A model generated the notes under the pieces. The model searched no databases, was not told where the DNA came from, and saw only the letters and a program-made list of their open reading frames with translations. A stretch of 38,514 bases of DNA from Acidimicrobiaceae bacterium (GTDB lineage: Bacteria; Actinomycetota; Acidimicrobiia; Acidimicrobiales; RAAP-2): NCBI GenBank assembly GCA_003163875.1, contig PLRK01000134.1:18588-57101 (forward strand), in the 5' to 3' direction. A program made the position numbers and the translations under genes. This document shows, piece by piece, positions 25,819 to 34,095 of the stretch (the stretch's first letter is position 1; every line of letters starts with the position of its first letter).

Positions 25819-26208
25819 ATGAACAAATCTCCCACCAAGGGTGAGACGCCAGCGCAGAAGATCAGTGCCCGGATCAAGGAATTACCCGGTTGGCGGGGAG
25901 AAACGCTCGCCAAACTTCGCGCCCTCATCAAGCTTGCCGACGCCGACGTTGTCGAGGAATGGAAATGGAACGTGCCGGTGTGGTCACACGACGGCATCAT
26001 CTGCACCGGCGAAACCTACAAGGAGAAAGTGAAATTGACCTTCGCCAAGGGCGCGTTTCTCGAGGACCCGGCCGGATTGTTCAATTCCAGCCTCGACGGC
26101 AACGTCCGACGGGCCATTGACTTCGCCGAAGGCGACAAGATAAACGAACGAGCGCTGAAAGCCCTCATTCGAGCAGCCGCGAAACTCAATTCCTCGAAGC
26201 TCCACTAG
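25819..26208 (+). CDS. DUF1801 domain protein (YdhG-like)
   Basis: A 129-residue cytosolic protein matching the small DUF1801 fold, with segments such as LADADVVEEWKWNVPVW and the lysine-rich KEKVKLTFAKGAFLED. Members are widespread, small and uncharacterised; some are related to iron-chaperone-like folds. It is a stand-alone gene after the E2 gene. A 118-bp gap separates them, and a -10-like TATTTT sits six bases before the ATG, suggesting its own leaderless promoter. No functional link to its neighbours is evident. Confidence 0.85.
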   Translation: MNKSPTKGETPAQKISARIKELPGWRGETLAKLRALIKLADADVVEEWKWNVPVWSHDGIICTGETYKEKVKLTFAKGAFLEDPAGLFNSSLDGNVRRAIDFAEGDKINERALKALIRAAAKLNSSKLH

Positions 26209-26392
26209 CCGAGTTCGGGCCTCTCAATGCATGTGCACGAATCGTCGCGAGCGTATCTCGTGCCGCCCTCGAAGCGAACGTCCCGGCGACGCCCGAACGA
26301 AACATAAGTTGGTTGCGCACAAGTCCCTCGACGTGTACGGTGGACATATCGCTCAAGAACCTCGGTGATTCTCATCTACCAAGGAGAACACC

Positions 26393-26713
26393 GTGAGCGA
26401 CACCCCTCAATCTCGCGTCGGACAATCAGAAGCCGATCTCGCCGATCAATCATTGCAATTCCTTTGGAATCGATTCGCGGGACGCGATGAATCCCACGAC
26501 CTCGAAAATGAGAAGGCGAGCGCACCCATCGCTCTCGGCACTGGTGGAACCGTCAGCGCAGGAATGGAGATTAACGCGACGGATTCGGCGAAGGTGGATT
26601 TGTCGTCGCCTCCCGTCGTCACGTCACCCACGAATGCGCCTGTCGGTGTCGTCTACTTTGGCAACGAGAAAGACCCTCATGACGACAGGCCAGTGAAGCA
26701 CCGCGCACCGTAG
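26393..26713 (+). CDS. Hypothetical small protein, acidic/disordered
   Basis: A 106-residue protein I do not recognise. A helical N-terminal part (SEADLADQSLQFLWNRFAG) is followed by a Ser/Thr/Pro- and Val-rich, probably disordered C-terminal half. No signal peptide, membrane segment or cysteine is seen. The gene is supported by a strong AAGGAG eight bases before its GTG start. It stands alone in a stretch with 184 bp free upstream and 85 bp free downstream. Function unknown. Confidence 0.65.
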   Translation: MSDTPQSRVGQSEADLADQSLQFLWNRFAGRDESHDLENEKASAPIALGTGGTVSAGMEINATDSAKVDLSSPPVVTSPTNAPVGVVYFGNEKDPHDDRPVKHRAP

Positions 26714-26798
26714 CAAGAGTCTTCTCCTTGCGGCAGTGCTCTTTGTGACGCTCGTCGGCGCCTTGACGCCGTTGGGAACGTTCACCATTACTCTCGGG

Positions 26799-27368
26799 TC
26801 ACGATACAAGTAATGACGCTACGAGTGAGTTCTCAAGTTCACTCATTGGAATTGCCTCGGTTGGTTCAGCATTGCCCGCTTCGCGGAGTGGCTTTTGCCA
26901 CCACTGCACGTCGTGCCAGTTGCCCAACTTCCATCCCACTCGTTCGTAGAGCGCCACCGGCTCAAATCCAAACGTTGCGTGGAGACGAACACTTCGGGGA
27001 TTTGGCAAGGCAATTCCGGCGAACGCTTCCCTAAAACCTTGCACCCGAAGGATGGCAAACAGTGCTTGGTAGAGATTCTTGCCCACGCCTTGGCCGTGCG
27101 AGTGCGAACGGACGTAGATGCTCGTCTCGACGGACCATCGGTACGCCGCCCTCGAGGCGAACGAGTGAGCGTACGCGTAGCCAAGAATGTCACGCCCGTC
27201 TTCGGCGACGAGCCAGGGATGAGTAGGCAGCACCGACGCGATCCGCGTTGCGATGTCGTGGACCGTCGGCACCTCGATCTCGAAGGAAATTGCGGAGGAC
27301 TCGACGTATGGTCGATAGATTTCGCGCACATTCGCTGCGTCGAAGGGGGTAGCCACACGCAAAATCAT
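26799..27368 (-). CDS. GNAT-family N-acetyltransferase, phosphinothricin acetyltransferase-like
   Basis: A 189-residue acetyltransferase of the PAT/MddA (YncA) group. It begins ILRVATPFDAANVREIYRPYV, has the family EIEVPT patch, and carries the acetyl-CoA pyrophosphate loop HGQGVGKNLY and the ALPNPRSVRLHATFGFEP motif. Relatives acetylate phosphinothricin, methionine sulfoximine or related amino acids; some give herbicide resistance, others detoxify host metabolites. ATG 27368 lies exactly six bases after TACAGT, indicating a leaderless mRNA; the GTG at 27371 is less likely. Its C-terminal 20 residues extend beyond the usual family end. The substrate is not assigned. Confidence 0.87.
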   Translation of the reverse strand: MILRVATPFDAANVREIYRPYVESSAISFEIEVPTVHDIATRIASVLPTHPWLVAEDGRDILGYAYAHSFASRAAYRWSVETSIYVRSHSHGQGVGKNLYQALFAILRVQGFREAFAGIALPNPRSVRLHATFGFEPVALYERVGWKLGNWHDVQWWQKPLREAGNAEPTEAIPMSELENSLVASLLVS

Positions 27369-27547
27369 CACGCCACTGTACCTACGAACCTTCAGCGCGT
27401 CACGTCGTCATTGAACCCTCGGGGTCCAAAATCAAATGATGGCCATGAAAACGAACTCGGACGACTCGTTGGAATCCGGTGGTGATAGTGCGCGAGCGAA
27501 CGCCTCAGTGACCTTCACCTCAGGTCATCGACCCTGCTGTTCGATTC

Positions 27548-27567
27548 CGTTGCGTTCCAACGCAACG
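27548..27567 (-). terminator. Hairpin after the LivF-type gene, possible terminator
   Basis: CGTTGCGTT and AACGCAACG form an inverted repeat around CC, 13 bp past the leftward LivF stop. No U-tract follows on the minus strand, so intrinsic termination is uncertain; the hairpin could mark the 3' end of the transport operon. Confidence 0.5.
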
Positions 27568-27579
27568 ATACGAATGTGC

Positions 27580-28296
27580 TCAGTCCTCGCCGCCGAGATA
27601 CGCCCGACGGATTCGATCGTCGCCCAGCAGTGCGGTCGCCGAATCCTCGTGACGCACCTCGCCGCTCTCGAGAACGTATCCCCTATCAGCAATGCGCAAC
27701 GCCTGGTTCGCATTTTGCTCGACCAGGAGTACCGTCACACCCTCGGAGCGAATGCGATCAATTATCACGAAGATCGAAGCAATAATGAGCGGTGCAAGTC
27801 CCAGGCTCGGTTCGTCAAGAAGCAACAACCTGGGCTTGGCCATCAACGCTCGCCCGATTGCGAGCATCTGCTGCTCGCCGCCTGACAAGGTACCCCCGAG
27901 TTGCTTTTGGCGCTCGCCAAGAACTGGAAAGAGACCGTACACGTGATCGAAATCCGCGCTGAAGTTTCCGCGACGGCCGAACGCCCCCATCTCCAAGTTC
28001 TCACGCACGGTCATGGTGCCAAAGATCCGCCGACCCTCGGGAACATGGCCTAGACCGAGACCGACGAGTTCGTGGGCGGGCCGCCCTTGAATTTCCTCGC
28101 CCTCGTAGAACACCTTGCCTGAATAGGGACGGTGCAGGCCCGAGATCATGCGGAGCGTCGTCGTCTTGCCCGCACCGTTCGCGCCGAGCACGGTGACAAT
28201 CTCACCCTGGTCGACGTGCAAGGTGAGGTCATGAATCGCGGGAACCGAACCATAACGCACCTGCACATGTTCAACGGCAAGGATGGGCGTCGCCAT
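27580..28296 (-). CDS. livF: Branched-chain amino-acid-type ABC transporter ATP-binding protein LivF
   Basis: A 238-residue ATPase with Walker A GANGAGKT, signature LSGGEQQMLAIGRAL and Walker B LLLLDEPSLGLAP. The length and the GLGHVPEGRRIFGTMTVREN segment are typical of LivF. It energises import with LivG. The ATG overlaps the LivG stop by one base (TAATG), giving translational coupling. Last gene of the five-gene leftward importer. Members of this family carry Leu/Ile/Val but also urea, amides, short-chain acids and aromatic acids, so the ligand is open. Confidence 0.93.
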   Translation of the reverse strand: MATPILAVEHVQVRYGSVPAIHDLTLHVDQGEIVTVLGANGAGKTTTLRMISGLHRPYSGKVFYEGEEIQGRPAHELVGLGLGHVPEGRRIFGTMTVRENLEMGAFGRRGNFSADFDHVYGLFPVLGERQKQLGGTLSGGEQQMLAIGRALMAKPRLLLLDEPSLGLAPLIIASIFVIIDRIRSEGVTVLLVEQNANQALRIADRGYVLESGEVRHEDSATALLGDDRIRRAYLGGED

Positions 28297-29096
28297 TACG
28301 ACTCCACCGGGTCGGCTGAGCCGAGATACGCCTCGATGACCTTGGGGTCTTCTTGAATTTCGCGCGGAGTACCTTGGGCGATTATCCCGCCGAAGTTCAA
28401 CACAATGATCCGCTGGGCGACGGACATTACCAACTTCATGTCGTGCTCAATGAGCAATATGGAGATGCCCAGTTCTGAGTTGATGCGACTTATGAGTTCG
28501 GCAAGCGCAATCTTCTCCGACGGGTTTGTTCCCGCCGCGGGCTCGTCGAGGAGCAGCACCTTAGGGCTGGTACCCAGCGCGCGGGCAATCTCGAGACGAC
28601 GTCGATCACCGTAGGGAAGCGAGTCGGCCAAGGTGTTCGTTCGATGCGTCAGACTCACGAACTCCAACAGCTCTCGGGTGCGCTCGTCCGAGAGGCGCTC
28701 TTCGTGGCGTGTGCGCGGCAGTTTGAGCATCGCTCCAATCGGTCCCGTTTTTTGTCGTGACTCGACGCCGATCTTCACATTCTCAAACGTCGTCAGGGCA
28801 TTGAACATACGACTGGTCTGGAACGTGCGCGCGACGCCCGCGCGCGCCACTCGATGCGGTGGCCGCCCCACGATCGAGAACGGCTGGTCGCCCGATTCCG
28901 GGTAGAACGAGATTGTCCCCTCCTGGGGTTGGTAGACCCCGGTCAGACAATTAAACAGCGACGTCTTACCGGCTCCGTTGGGTCCGATAACACTCAGTAT
29001 TTCCCCGCGCGCCTGCTGCAGCGTCACGTCGTTCAGGCTCGTCACGCCGCCAAAGCGCAGCGTCACGTCGGTCACCTCAAAGATCGGATCGCTCAC
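28296..29096 (-). CDS. livG: Branched-chain amino-acid-type ABC transporter ATP-binding protein LivG
   Basis: A 266-residue ATPase with Walker A GPNGAGKTS, the LivG insertion carrying the GVARTFQTSRMFNALT segment, signature region LPYGDRRRLEIARAL (LivG-type replacement of LSGGQ) and Walker B VLLLDEPAAGTNP. It pairs with LivF. The GTG start overlaps the LivM stop by 4 bp (GTGA), as do other junctions of this operon. Ordinary length for the family. Confidence 0.93.
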   Translation of the reverse strand: MSDPIFEVTDVTLRFGGVTSLNDVTLQQARGEILSVIGPNGAGKTSLFNCLTGVYQPQEGTISFYPESGDQPFSIVGRPPHRVARAGVARTFQTSRMFNALTTFENVKIGVESRQKTGPIGAMLKLPRTRHEERLSDERTRELLEFVSLTHRTNTLADSLPYGDRRRLEIARALGTSPKVLLLDEPAAGTNPSEKIALAELISRINSELGISILLIEHDMKLVMSVAQRIIVLNFGGIIAQGTPREIQEDPKVIEAYLGSADPVES

Positions 29097-30928
29097 GTGG
29101 GCGTCTCCTGATTAATAGCCCCGAGTGGGTCGGCGCTGCCAAGACCTTCTTCGGCGTCGTTGAACTCACGAAGGCGACGACGCGATGGGATGATGCCTTG
29201 AGGGCGGAAAATCATCATCACTATTAACAGTGCGCCTATATAGAGGTAGAGATCGGACTCTTGGAAGCCCAAGTACGCGTGGAAGTTCAAGTACGACGGC
29301 ACCCACTGGAGAATAATCGCGCCGCACAAGACGCCCACGATCGATCCCATACCGCCAAAGATGACCAGCACCAAAATCGTGATCGACAGTTGCAACACGA
29401 ACGAATTGGGAAAGAGCGTGCCGACTTTGACCGCTGTAAAGACGCCCGCGGCGCCGGCCGTGGAAGCGCCCATCGCGAACGCCATCACCTTGTACTTGAG
29501 GGCGTTGATGCCGAGCGACGCCGCCGCAACCTCGTCTTCGCGAATAGCGGCCCATGAACGGCCCACCCTGGAATTATTGAGGAAATCGAAGAGGAAAATC
29601 GCTGGGAGCAGTATCGCGATGAGCAGATAGTAGTAAGACAGCGGGTTCGATTCATTCCATACATAATTGATGCCCAGCAAATGGATACTGAAGTTGGAAA
29701 CCAAGCCAGTGCCAATCGACCCGCCCGTCAATCGAACCCAGTCGTTGGCGAGCACGTAGATGATTTCGCCAAAGCCAAGCGTCACGATCGCTAAATAGTC
29801 TCCACGCAGCCGTAGTGTCGGAAGTCCTAGTAGCACGCCCGCCAGCATCGCCACAATGATGGCGCACGGGATCGTCAGGAACGGGTTGAGGTGGAACGGT
29901 GGTTGCACCGGCAATGACCCGGAGAAGTAGGCCGTGGTGTAGGCCCCGATGGCGTAGAACGCGACGTAGCCGAGGTCTAGCAAACCAGCGAACCCGACGA
30001 CAATATTGAGGCCAATTGCGAGGAGACAGAACACGCCAATCTGCTGATAGAGCGTGATTTGCCAGTAGGTCGAAAGGTATTTGGGTGCTTCAAGTACCAC
30101 AAAGCCCGCGATGAGGTACGTGAGGAATCGCATCGACGGTGAAGTGGTGAGCGCGACCATCTGACGCGACGAACGTCGCTCTCCCGTTGGTCGCCGCTTG
30201 AATACCCAAGGGATGATAATGGCCGCGCCCAACACGAGCCAGAAGTACGTCGTCCAGTGATGAAACATTGAATGCTTTGACGCGGGCGAAAGTGCGTTGA
30301 GTGAGAATCGAGCAGGTAGGAATGGATCGGCGCATAACGCAAGAAAGAGCGTGACGACCAGTCCACCAAGAATCAATGCGGGTTTAGGAAACGATCGAAG
30401 TCGCTTGTCGCTCAGTTGGAAGAGCTGGTTCGCAATCGCGAACCACAGTGCAAGAACGAGGAGTAGATATCCATAGGTCCGGGTAAAGAGGAATTGATGG
30501 AAAATCTCGTGCCAGGACATCTTGTGCGGCGCGGGCGGTCCGGAGAAATCCGCGAACAGCAGTGCGACCACGACACTCACGAGGGCCGTCAGCGAGAGCG
30601 CTGCAGTGCGAAGTGCGTTTCGCGACGCCGCGAGCATTTGAACGAAGGTCTTTCGTGGCGTGGTGCGCACTCGACGCCACGTGCCATCCTTCGTCTTCGC
30701 GCGGAACGTCATCAACACGCCTAACGCGAGGCCGAAGATGATATAGCCAATGACGTGCGTCGTGAGAAACGACTCGCGCACGCCATAGAGAGGCGACGTG
30801 ATTGATCCATCCGGACCGGTCATCAGCGCCAGGACCAGTCCACCCGCGACCGCTGTGCAAATACGTCGCGCATCGGCAGCGTTCAACGTCGTGTACATGT
30901 TCTTCATTCGAGCCATCAAACTGCTCAC
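29093..30928 (-). CDS. livM: LivM-type permease with a large extra N-terminal membrane domain
   Basis: About 611 residues, whereas LivM is usually 300-420. The C-terminal 320 residues are typical LivM (GLNIVVGFAGLLDLGYVAFY, GDYLAIVTLGFGEI, an EAA-like loop near SWAAIREDEVAAASLG). In front lie about 280 extra residues with roughly six further hydrophobic helices and basic loops (RAKTKDGTWRRVRTTPRK). GTG 30928 is chosen because GGGAGG lies six bases upstream and the codon overlaps the LivH stop (GTGA); a start at 31021 would overlap LivH by about 100 bp. The extension has no motif I recognise. Confidence 0.9.
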   Translation of the reverse strand: MSSLMARMKNMYTTLNAADARRICTAVAGGLVLALMTGPDGSITSPLYGVRESFLTTHVIGYIIFGLALGVLMTFRAKTKDGTWRRVRTTPRKTFVQMLAASRNALRTAALSLTALVSVVVALLFADFSGPPAPHKMSWHEIFHQFLFTRTYGYLLLVLALWFAIANQLFQLSDKRLRSFPKPALILGGLVVTLFLALCADPFLPARFSLNALSPASKHSMFHHWTTYFWLVLGAAIIIPWVFKRRPTGERRSSRQMVALTTSPSMRFLTYLIAGFVVLEAPKYLSTYWQITLYQQIGVFCLLAIGLNIVVGFAGLLDLGYVAFYAIGAYTTAYFSGSLPVQPPFHLNPFLTIPCAIIVAMLAGVLLGLPTLRLRGDYLAIVTLGFGEIIYVLANDWVRLTGGSIGTGLVSNFSIHLLGINYVWNESNPLSYYYLLIAILLPAIFLFDFLNNSRVGRSWAAIREDEVAAASLGINALKYKVMAFAMGASTAGAAGVFTAVKVGTLFPNSFVLQLSITILVLVIFGGMGSIVGVLCGAIILQWVPSYLNFHAYLGFQESDLYLYIGALLIVMMIFRPQGIIPSRRRLREFNDAEEGLGSADPLGAINQETPT

Positions 30929-31842
30929 GCAGACCTCCCGAGTCGTTCGCCCAATAAGCCAGTGGGACGAAACAGGAGAATAAGCACTAACACGGAGAAG
31001 GCGATGACCTCTTCGAGCCAAGGTTGCCCAAGCCAGTAGATAGGCGTGAACATCACGATGCCCAGCACGACGCCACCGATCATGGCACCTCGTACGTTCC
31101 CGATGCCACCGAGGACGGCCGCAGTAAAGGCAAAGAGAGCGGGCTTAAAGCCCATGTCGTACGCGACGCCTTGATTAATCGCGACGAAGAAGCCGGCTAC
31201 GCCGCCCATGAATCCGCCAAGGGCGAATGTGCTGGCAATCGTGCGGTTCACATTTACGCCCATCAAGGAAGCGGTCTCTACATCTTGCGCGACCGCGCGA
31301 ATCGCTCGACCCATCTTGGTGCGAGAAACGATCCAGTCGATGGTGACCAAAAGTACAATCGACGCGGCCAAGATGACGAAGTCGTACATTGAAATCTGAC
31401 CGCCCCACAAGGTGAACACGACGTGATTGTCGAACGGCTGGGACGTTGCCGTTGGGTAGCGGCCGAACTCCTTTCCCGCGAGATTGAGCAAAAAATACGA
31501 TGCACCAATCGCGGAAATCAGATAGGCCAACTTCGGCGCGTTGCGACGACGAAGCGGTCGATAGGCGAAGCGCTCAATCGCGACCGCGACAACAGTGCCG
31601 GCAACGCCACTGATGAGGACGCCCGTGACTATATAGAACAGTGTCTCGCCAATGTTGCCACTTACGAGATGCTGACCAATGGTGTAGTGCAGGTAAAAGT
31701 AACCAGCAAATCCGCCGGTCATCAGTACTTCGCTGTGAGCGAAGTTGATCAGTCGCAGAACTCCGTAGACCAAGGTGTAGCCGAGGGCGAGGAGTGAGAA
31801 AATCAGCCCGGCGAAGATGCCTTGTATCAAATAATTAAACAT
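30925..31842 (-). CDS. livH: Branched-chain amino-acid-type ABC transporter permease LivH
   Basis: A 305-residue permease with about eight hydrophobic segments. The family opening LIQGIFAGLIFSLLALGYTLVYG and the conserved LRLINFAHSEVLMTGGF and RAIRAVAQDVETASLMGVN segments are present. ATG 31842 is chosen over an upstream start at 31866 because AAGGAG sits just before it and the protein then begins with the usual MFNYL hydrophobic start. It forms the channel with the extended LivM. A strong hairpin separates it from the binding-protein gene. Confidence 0.92.
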   Translation of the reverse strand: MFNYLIQGIFAGLIFSLLALGYTLVYGVLRLINFAHSEVLMTGGFAGYFYLHYTIGQHLVSGNIGETLFYIVTGVLISGVAGTVVAVAIERFAYRPLRRRNAPKLAYLISAIGASYFLLNLAGKEFGRYPTATSQPFDNHVVFTLWGGQISMYDFVILAASIVLLVTIDWIVSRTKMGRAIRAVAQDVETASLMGVNVNRTIASTFALGGFMGGVAGFFVAINQGVAYDMGFKPALFAFTAAVLGGIGNVRGAMIGGVVLGIVMFTPIYWLGQPWLEEVIAFSVLVLILLFRPTGLLGERLGRSA

Positions 31843-31890
31843 TCGCTCCTTCTTGTCCGCGCCCAAGTCGCTGCTGAATCTAGCCCCATA

Positions 31891-31929
31891 TGTGAGGACG
31901 GTCGCTCACTTCGAGCGACCGTCCTCACA
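31891..31929 (-). promoter_or_regulatory. Intercistronic 17-bp hairpin between the binding protein and LivH genes
   Basis: TGTGAGGACGGTCGCTC (31891-31907) pairs perfectly with 31913-31929 around a 5-nt loop. It begins 26 bp past the binding-protein stop, and no U-tract follows on the minus strand. Its position mirrors the hairpin at 7870-7905. It probably protects or partly terminates the binding-protein mRNA. Confidence 0.78.
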
Positions 31930-31954
31930 ACCGGGTTCAAAAATCCCAGGGAAA

Positions 31955-33196
31955 CTACGGAGTAGTTACCGCAATCTGGTTCAGACTTGACGAGAAGCCC
32001 GTCGGGGTGTTGTTGACTACAACCTTATAGACGTAAATGTTCTTGGCCTGAACGTCACCGGACGGCGCGAACTTGATCGTCTTTGAAATTCCCACGTACG
32101 TAAGCTTCTTCAACTCCGCGGTGATGGCGCTGCGCGTTACCTTGTGAAGCTTGGAAATCGCGGTCAGCACCATGTTGGCGGCGTCGTACGACTCTGGCGC
32201 ATACGCACCCGGAACCGTTTTGAATTGCTTCTGGAAGCCAACGTTGAACGTCTTGCCAGCGGCAGTCGCACTGCTGACCTCGGAGCACGCACACGTAACC
32301 AGAGTCCCAGCTCCGTCAGAGAGCTTCGAAAGGTCCTCCATGTACTGAGGCTCGTCGGAACCGTCACCACTCATCAAGACGCCCTTGTAGCCAGCCGTAC
32401 GAACAATGTCGGTCAACTGCGCGAAGTCACAGTAGTAACCGCCATAGAAGACCGCCTGTACACCTGAAGGAATCGTGATCTGGTCGCTGGTTCCGCTGCC
32501 TCCGTTACCGCAAGCTGGTGTGCTTGGTAGCGTCGCGGTCGTAACCGTCGCGCCGTCTGCCGTAGCTTGCGCCGCAACCTGCGAGGCGAGTCCCGCACCG
32601 TATGAACTCGCGTCATTGATCACTTCGATGTTCTTTTCGTTCAAGGTCTTCGCGAGGTAGTTTCCATCGGCCGGTCCCTGAACACCGTCGTTGGCGACGT
32701 CACGGAAGAAGTCCTTGTATTGCGCGTTGACCGGCGTCGTCACGGGCGGCGATGCCGTGGGGTCAGGCAGAGTCAGTGAGACTCGAGTCGCTGAAGGACT
32801 TATAACCGGCATGTCGGACGGTCCATAAATCGGTAGTGACGCCACGGTTGCACCGGAGCAAGACGGTCCAATTACCGCAACGACGTTCTTGTTCGAGTTG
32901 ATCTCGGTCGCGACCGAAGGCGCAATCGTCGGGTCGCACTGGTCGTCTCCGGTAACAAGCTTCACGTTGAACGTGCGCTTCGGATTGGCGTTCCAGAGGG
33001 ACACAGCGAGTTTGACACCCTGCAACTCAGGAATTCCAAGACCAGCTGCACCACCAGACAGAACAAACTGCGCAGCGATCGTGTACGTCGGCTTCGCCGA
33101 TGCACTCGATACAGATGCAGCCGACAGCGGTATCGCTGTCATGGCCAGTGCTCCAGCAGCGGCTAATACCACTGCCCTATTCAAACGATGCTTCAT
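31955..33196 (-). CDS. Branched-chain amino-acid-type ABC transporter substrate-binding protein
   Basis: A 413-residue secreted periplasmic-binding-protein type I (LivJ/LivK-like). The signal peptide is RLNRAVVLAAAGALAMTAIP with cleavage near ASAKP and no lipobox. It is followed by the fold-typical FVLSGGAAGLGIPELQGVKLA, DDQCDPT and IGPSCSGATVASLPIYG segments. Several cysteines (in DDQC, GPSC, PACG, YYCD, TCACS) suggest more disulfides than usual. ATG 33196 is preferred to TTG 33202 because GGGAGG is spaced about nine bases from it. First gene of the importer operon; the hairpin after it should raise its level relative to the permeases. The ligand is not predictable. Confidence 0.92.
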   Translation of the reverse strand: MKHRLNRAVVLAAAGALAMTAIPLSAASVSSASAKPTYTIAAQFVLSGGAAGLGIPELQGVKLAVSLWNANPKRTFNVKLVTGDDQCDPTIAPSVATEINSNKNVVAVIGPSCSGATVASLPIYGPSDMPVISPSATRVSLTLPDPTASPPVTTPVNAQYKDFFRDVANDGVQGPADGNYLAKTLNEKNIEVINDASSYGAGLASQVAAQATADGATVTTATLPSTPACGNGGSGTSDQITIPSGVQAVFYGGYYCDFAQLTDIVRTAGYKGVLMSGDGSDEPQYMEDLSKLSDGAGTLVTCACSEVSSATAAGKTFNVGFQKQFKTVPGAYAPESYDAANMVLTAISKLHKVTRSAITAELKKLTYVGISKTIKFAPSGDVQAKNIYVYKVVVNNTPTGFSSSLNQIAVTTP

Positions 33197-33742
33197 AGGC
33201 AACGTCCTCCCTTAATTGAAATCGCTCACTTCTCACCTGAAAGATCACCTTCGCGTCACTTGAGCGACACAGAAAGAACCCTTAGGCAACTTTTAAGTCA
33301 ACCTGACTATCGCAGAACTCTAGCAGGGCCAACTTCGAAACAACAAGGCACCATAGGGATTGAAACACCCCCGAAATTCAACATTATTTCGCCCGAAACG
33401 TAGGAGAAGCGAAGCAATCAAATTGGGTCGCGGATTCCAAGTCACGTGGCTTCGATGATCGAGTTCTTCCGTTTTTCTCATGGAACGCAACACGCAATTG
33501 GTGGTTCGAAGGACGCCATCTGCAACACGGAACGCCGTTCTCCATCAAAGCCGCACGTCGACAAAATCTACGTCGCCCAGCAGAAGCCCACGTCAACACC
33601 ACGAAGTTCCTTGAGGACGGTCCGAGAGAATCGCCCGAGCGACGGGTCTATGAAATCGGTTTCGGAAATATGTCGATTTTGTATTTTTCGTTCGACGTAG
33701 GAACGTGACAGAGTGTCATCACAGTAGCGAGGGGCATGAAAT
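33197..33742. other. Intergenic region between the importer operon and the DGPF/ECF operon
   Basis: About 545 bp without a credible gene; short open frames here lack ribosome-binding sites and family-like sequence. The left part must hold the leftward promoter of the binding-protein gene: a weak TTGACT is visible on the minus strand around 33297-33302, with no good -10. The right end holds the ECF42-type promoter at 33671-33696. Confidence 0.6.
33671..33696 (+). promoter_or_regulatory. Candidate ECF42-type promoter of the DGPF-sigma operon
   Basis: TGTCGA (33671-33676) is followed by a 16-bp T-rich spacer and CGAC (33693-33696). This agrees with the -35 TGTCGA / -10 CGA(T/C)-type motif I recall for autoregulated ECF42 operons. 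Transcription would begin near 33703, 40 bp before the DGPF start. Confidence 0.6.
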
Positions 33743-34093
33743 ATGACGCAATACGCAGTTCTGCTTTACGCCGACAAGGGCGATATCAGTCCAGACCTTA
33801 ACGGAGCCGAGTACGAAGAACACGCTCGCCATTCGGTGAAGCTCCAGGAGGGAGGGACCATGATCGCCGCGTTCGCACTTGAGTCCTACGAGACCGCGAC
33901 TTCCATCCGGACAAGCGGTATAACCGACGGGCCATTTATTGAAGCGAAGGAAGTCGTCCTCGGCTTCTACGTCATCGAAGAGCCCGATCTCGACGCCGCG
34001 CTTGCAACAGCACGGCGCAACCCAATCATCAAACAAGGCGGCGGCGTCGAAGTTCGTCCCGTCGAAGGCTTCTTCGTGAGGTCGACCTCGTAG
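33743..34093 (+). CDS. DGPF/YCII-domain protein partner of an ECF sigma factor
   Basis: A 116-residue protein of the YCII/DGPF family. It has the opening MTQYAVLLYADKG, the signature TDGPFIEAKEVVLGFYVIE (DGPF core) and the C-terminal GGGVEVRPVEGF. Such proteins are consistently encoded beside ECF42 sigma factors and are thought to be their targets or modulators; a chemical activity has not been established. A strong AGGGG is within reach of the ATG. It lies only 2 bp upstream of the sigma gene. Confidence 0.9.
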   Translation: MTQYAVLLYADKGDISPDLNGAEYEEHARHSVKLQEGGTMIAAFALESYETATSIRTSGITDGPFIEAKEVVLGFYVIEEPDLDAALATARRNPIIKQGGGVEVRPVEGFFVRSTS

Positions 34094-34095
34094 CC

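Noticed and set aside
26213..26298. 8-bp inverted repeat GTTCGGGC/GCCCGAAC around the gap before the 106-aa gene
   Set aside because: The arms are short and 70 bp apart in GC-rich DNA; chance occurrence is likely and no regulator is adjacent.
27436..27885. 149-codon plus-strand frame across the LivF 3' end
   Set aside because: Mostly antisense to LivF, no ribosome-binding site and no recognisable protein features.
33446..33700. 84-codon frame in the 33197-33742 intergenic region
   Set aside because: No ribosome-binding site, no family pattern, and it would run over the candidate ECF42 promoter.
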